This document shows positions 62,589 to 64,000 of a stretch of DNA of 64,000 nt, in pieces. Each line of letters starts with the position of its first letter. Position 1 is the stretch's first letter. The notes beneath the pieces were generated by a model. The model saw only the letters and a program-made list of their open reading frames with translations. It was not told where the DNA came from and searched no databases. A program made the position numbers and the translations under genes. Source of the stretch: Pleurodeles waltl (Eukaryota; Chordata; Amphibia; Caudata; Salamandridae); the NCBI RefSeq assembly GCF_031143425.1, contig NC_090451.1, positions 667,864,508 through 667,928,507 of the forward strand. Direction: 5' to 3'.

Positions 62589-62747
62589 CTGTAACATCAA
62601 ACTTGGCTTTCTGAAGGCGGTCAAAGATGACATCCCTCCGTGGGAGACTGGGAAACCTGGACTCCAAAAGAGTAACACATTCCGTGTCTTTCGGGGTCAC
62701 CTTCCCTGCAGCTGGCGTCATATTAACACAATCTAGAACGATTGTCC
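62589..62747 (-). CDS. PRUNE1: PRUNE1 coding exon (end of DHH domain)
   Basis: This 159-bp exon encodes [21 protein letters not shown] and continues to end at LQKAKFDVT plus one base. LDCVNM and LQKAKFDV are PRUNE hallmarks. The Asp in LDCVNM corresponds to the fourth conserved metal-binding Asp of the DHH fold (family knowledge). The sequence follows the PRUNE1 pattern ([16 protein letters not shown]) rather than PRUNE2, whose catalytic residues are partly lost. The acceptor CCTTCAAG at 62748 is weaker than the others but fits the phase (two leading bases). The earlier exons with the DHH triad lie beyond the right edge. Confidence 0.94.
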
Positions 62748-64000
62748 CTTGAAGGGAAAAATGAAAAAAATCGCAACAAATAATATTTCCTTCTATTCTC
62801 AAATGTGCATATTTGCATGTTTTAGGACACAGGTCAAGCATAAGGTGTGACAATTAAATATGAAATCCCAAAGTTGTATTTAAAAAAATAATAATAATTT
62901 AACGATGGACTCTTCCATAGGACTGTAATGAAAAGATTACTGTGCTCATGCACAGAAGCTGACATTAAGTTATCTAGAAAATAACTGGAGGTGGATAATG
63001 GCACGATCCCTAATACAGATATTATCACTGCATTGTTCCACCTGTGTATGTAACAATTTCACTGTCAATGACCTAACGTATTTCCATAATTTCTGGTAGA
63101 AATAATTGCCTCATAAATCAACAAATACATTTAAATAAAGATTAAAATGCAACAACATGAAATAAATTGTTTGTTAATGCAGTTAGGAAAAAGTATCAGA
63201 ATTAATTGTTAGCATTCCTGTAACCCCCCCATCCCCCCCCCCCCCGCAAACTAAATCTCGACTATCATGACTATTGTGAATGAAACATCACTTGCGGACA
63301 GTTCGTTCTGAATATTTGCTACTGGCAAAAAGATTCTGTTCTGAAAAGAAATCTTCAGGATGTCAGTGCCAGGATGAGTTGCACTTTTAGTCAAGTTTCC
63401 AATGAAGCATCAGAAGGAGTCTAGTTTGATTACTGTCATATGACTGAATTCTGAACACCCTGGAAAGGCGGCTACAACCCCTGGAAACATTGCTGCCTTG
63501 ACCAGAATTAAGGTGTTTCTTCTTTGCACATACGTGCACTGCTTACTAATCTGATGCGCTCAAATTGTACATTTTCTGTCGTTTCTAAATTACCTTCTGA
63601 GTATGGGTGGGTGAAAAATTCCACTCTGCCAGCAGAGTTATGCCCAGCACAATGTTCCAGCGAAACTCCGCCAATCGCAGCGTGGCGGAGTTTTTTTCCA
63701 CACATGCGGCTCTCCAATATTAAGTGAGTGAGAATTTACTTTCTTTTGTGCCATTTTTGGGTGCTAGAAAGCTTCCCGGCGGGATTTCTCAATGCAGGTG
63801 GTCGCGGCATGTTGCGACCATTTGCCTTGAAAAAGCTGCAGCTCAAGTAGAAAATCTACTCAAGCAGCAGAAAGGAACAGCGCCCTCCGGCGCGCACCGT
63901 GGTGCCTTTTGTGCTGATTTTACAGCGCCGAAGAAGCTTATGACTCTCAAAATCAGTGCGAGCAGCGCAATGTGCCTGATCCCGCCCGCACCAGGCCTCC
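62748..64000 (-). other. PRUNE1 intron; MITE-like debris near the end
   Basis: This is upstream intron of PRUNE1 running off the window. A C-rich run lies at about 63226-63245. A perfect 11-bp stem AAACTCCGCCA...TGGCGGAGTTT (63663-63693), probably transposon-derived, and GGTCGC...GCGACC (about 63799-63819) are present. The last 120 bases are GC-rich. No DHH-domain exon was found. Confidence 0.6.

Overview
The window looks like vertebrate nuclear DNA, most likely from a salamander. It holds a few short exons with clean splice sites scattered over 60 kb, joined by long introns and gaps filled with LTR, LINE, SINE and DNA-transposon debris. The salamander call is inference: it rests on repeat families I associate with urodeles (3-kb LTRs, short elements starting GGCCCTCATTATGAG) and on intron size. 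Both genes that can be supported lie on the minus strand, so the biological order runs from high to low coordinates.

PRUNE1 (right side, 62747 to 54922): four exons, including the terminal coding exon. They encode the DHHA2 half and the acidic C-terminal tail of the PRUNE phosphoesterase. The catalytic DHH half must lie beyond the right edge. BNIPL (left side, 11360 to 2852): three exons encoding the N-terminal part upstream of the BCH domain. The BCH exons must lie beyond the left edge. All exon junctions agree in phase. PRUNE1 followed by BNIPL on one strand is the order I know from human chromosome 1q21, and it matches the domain order of the fused paralogue PRUNE2.

The 43.6 kb between the PRUNE1 stop codon and the first visible BNIPL exon holds no recognisable protein gene. 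It contains two LINE relics (12.2-14.7 kb), a tRNA-derived SINE split by a 69-bp MITE (14.8 kb), two CpG-rich stretches (17.0-17.6 and 40.5-41.0 kb), an intact hAT MITE with an 8-bp target duplication (19.05 kb), a 0.5-kb purine-rich minisatellite (20.5 kb), further MITEs (18.1 and 23.6 kb), an LTR end (25.0-25.8 kb), and one long LTR inserted into another in the opposite orientation (25.9-31.7 kb) with a perfect 5-bp target duplication. Several minisatellites and a 19-G run near the PRUNE1 3' end complete the picture.

I found no rRNA, no intact tRNA, no CRISPR array and no new multi-gene system. The most informative points are the PRUNE1-BNIPL tandem and its relation to PRUNE2, a lineage-specific tandem repeat inside a BNIPL exon, an enlarged PRUNE1 tail, and the nested transposon insertions.
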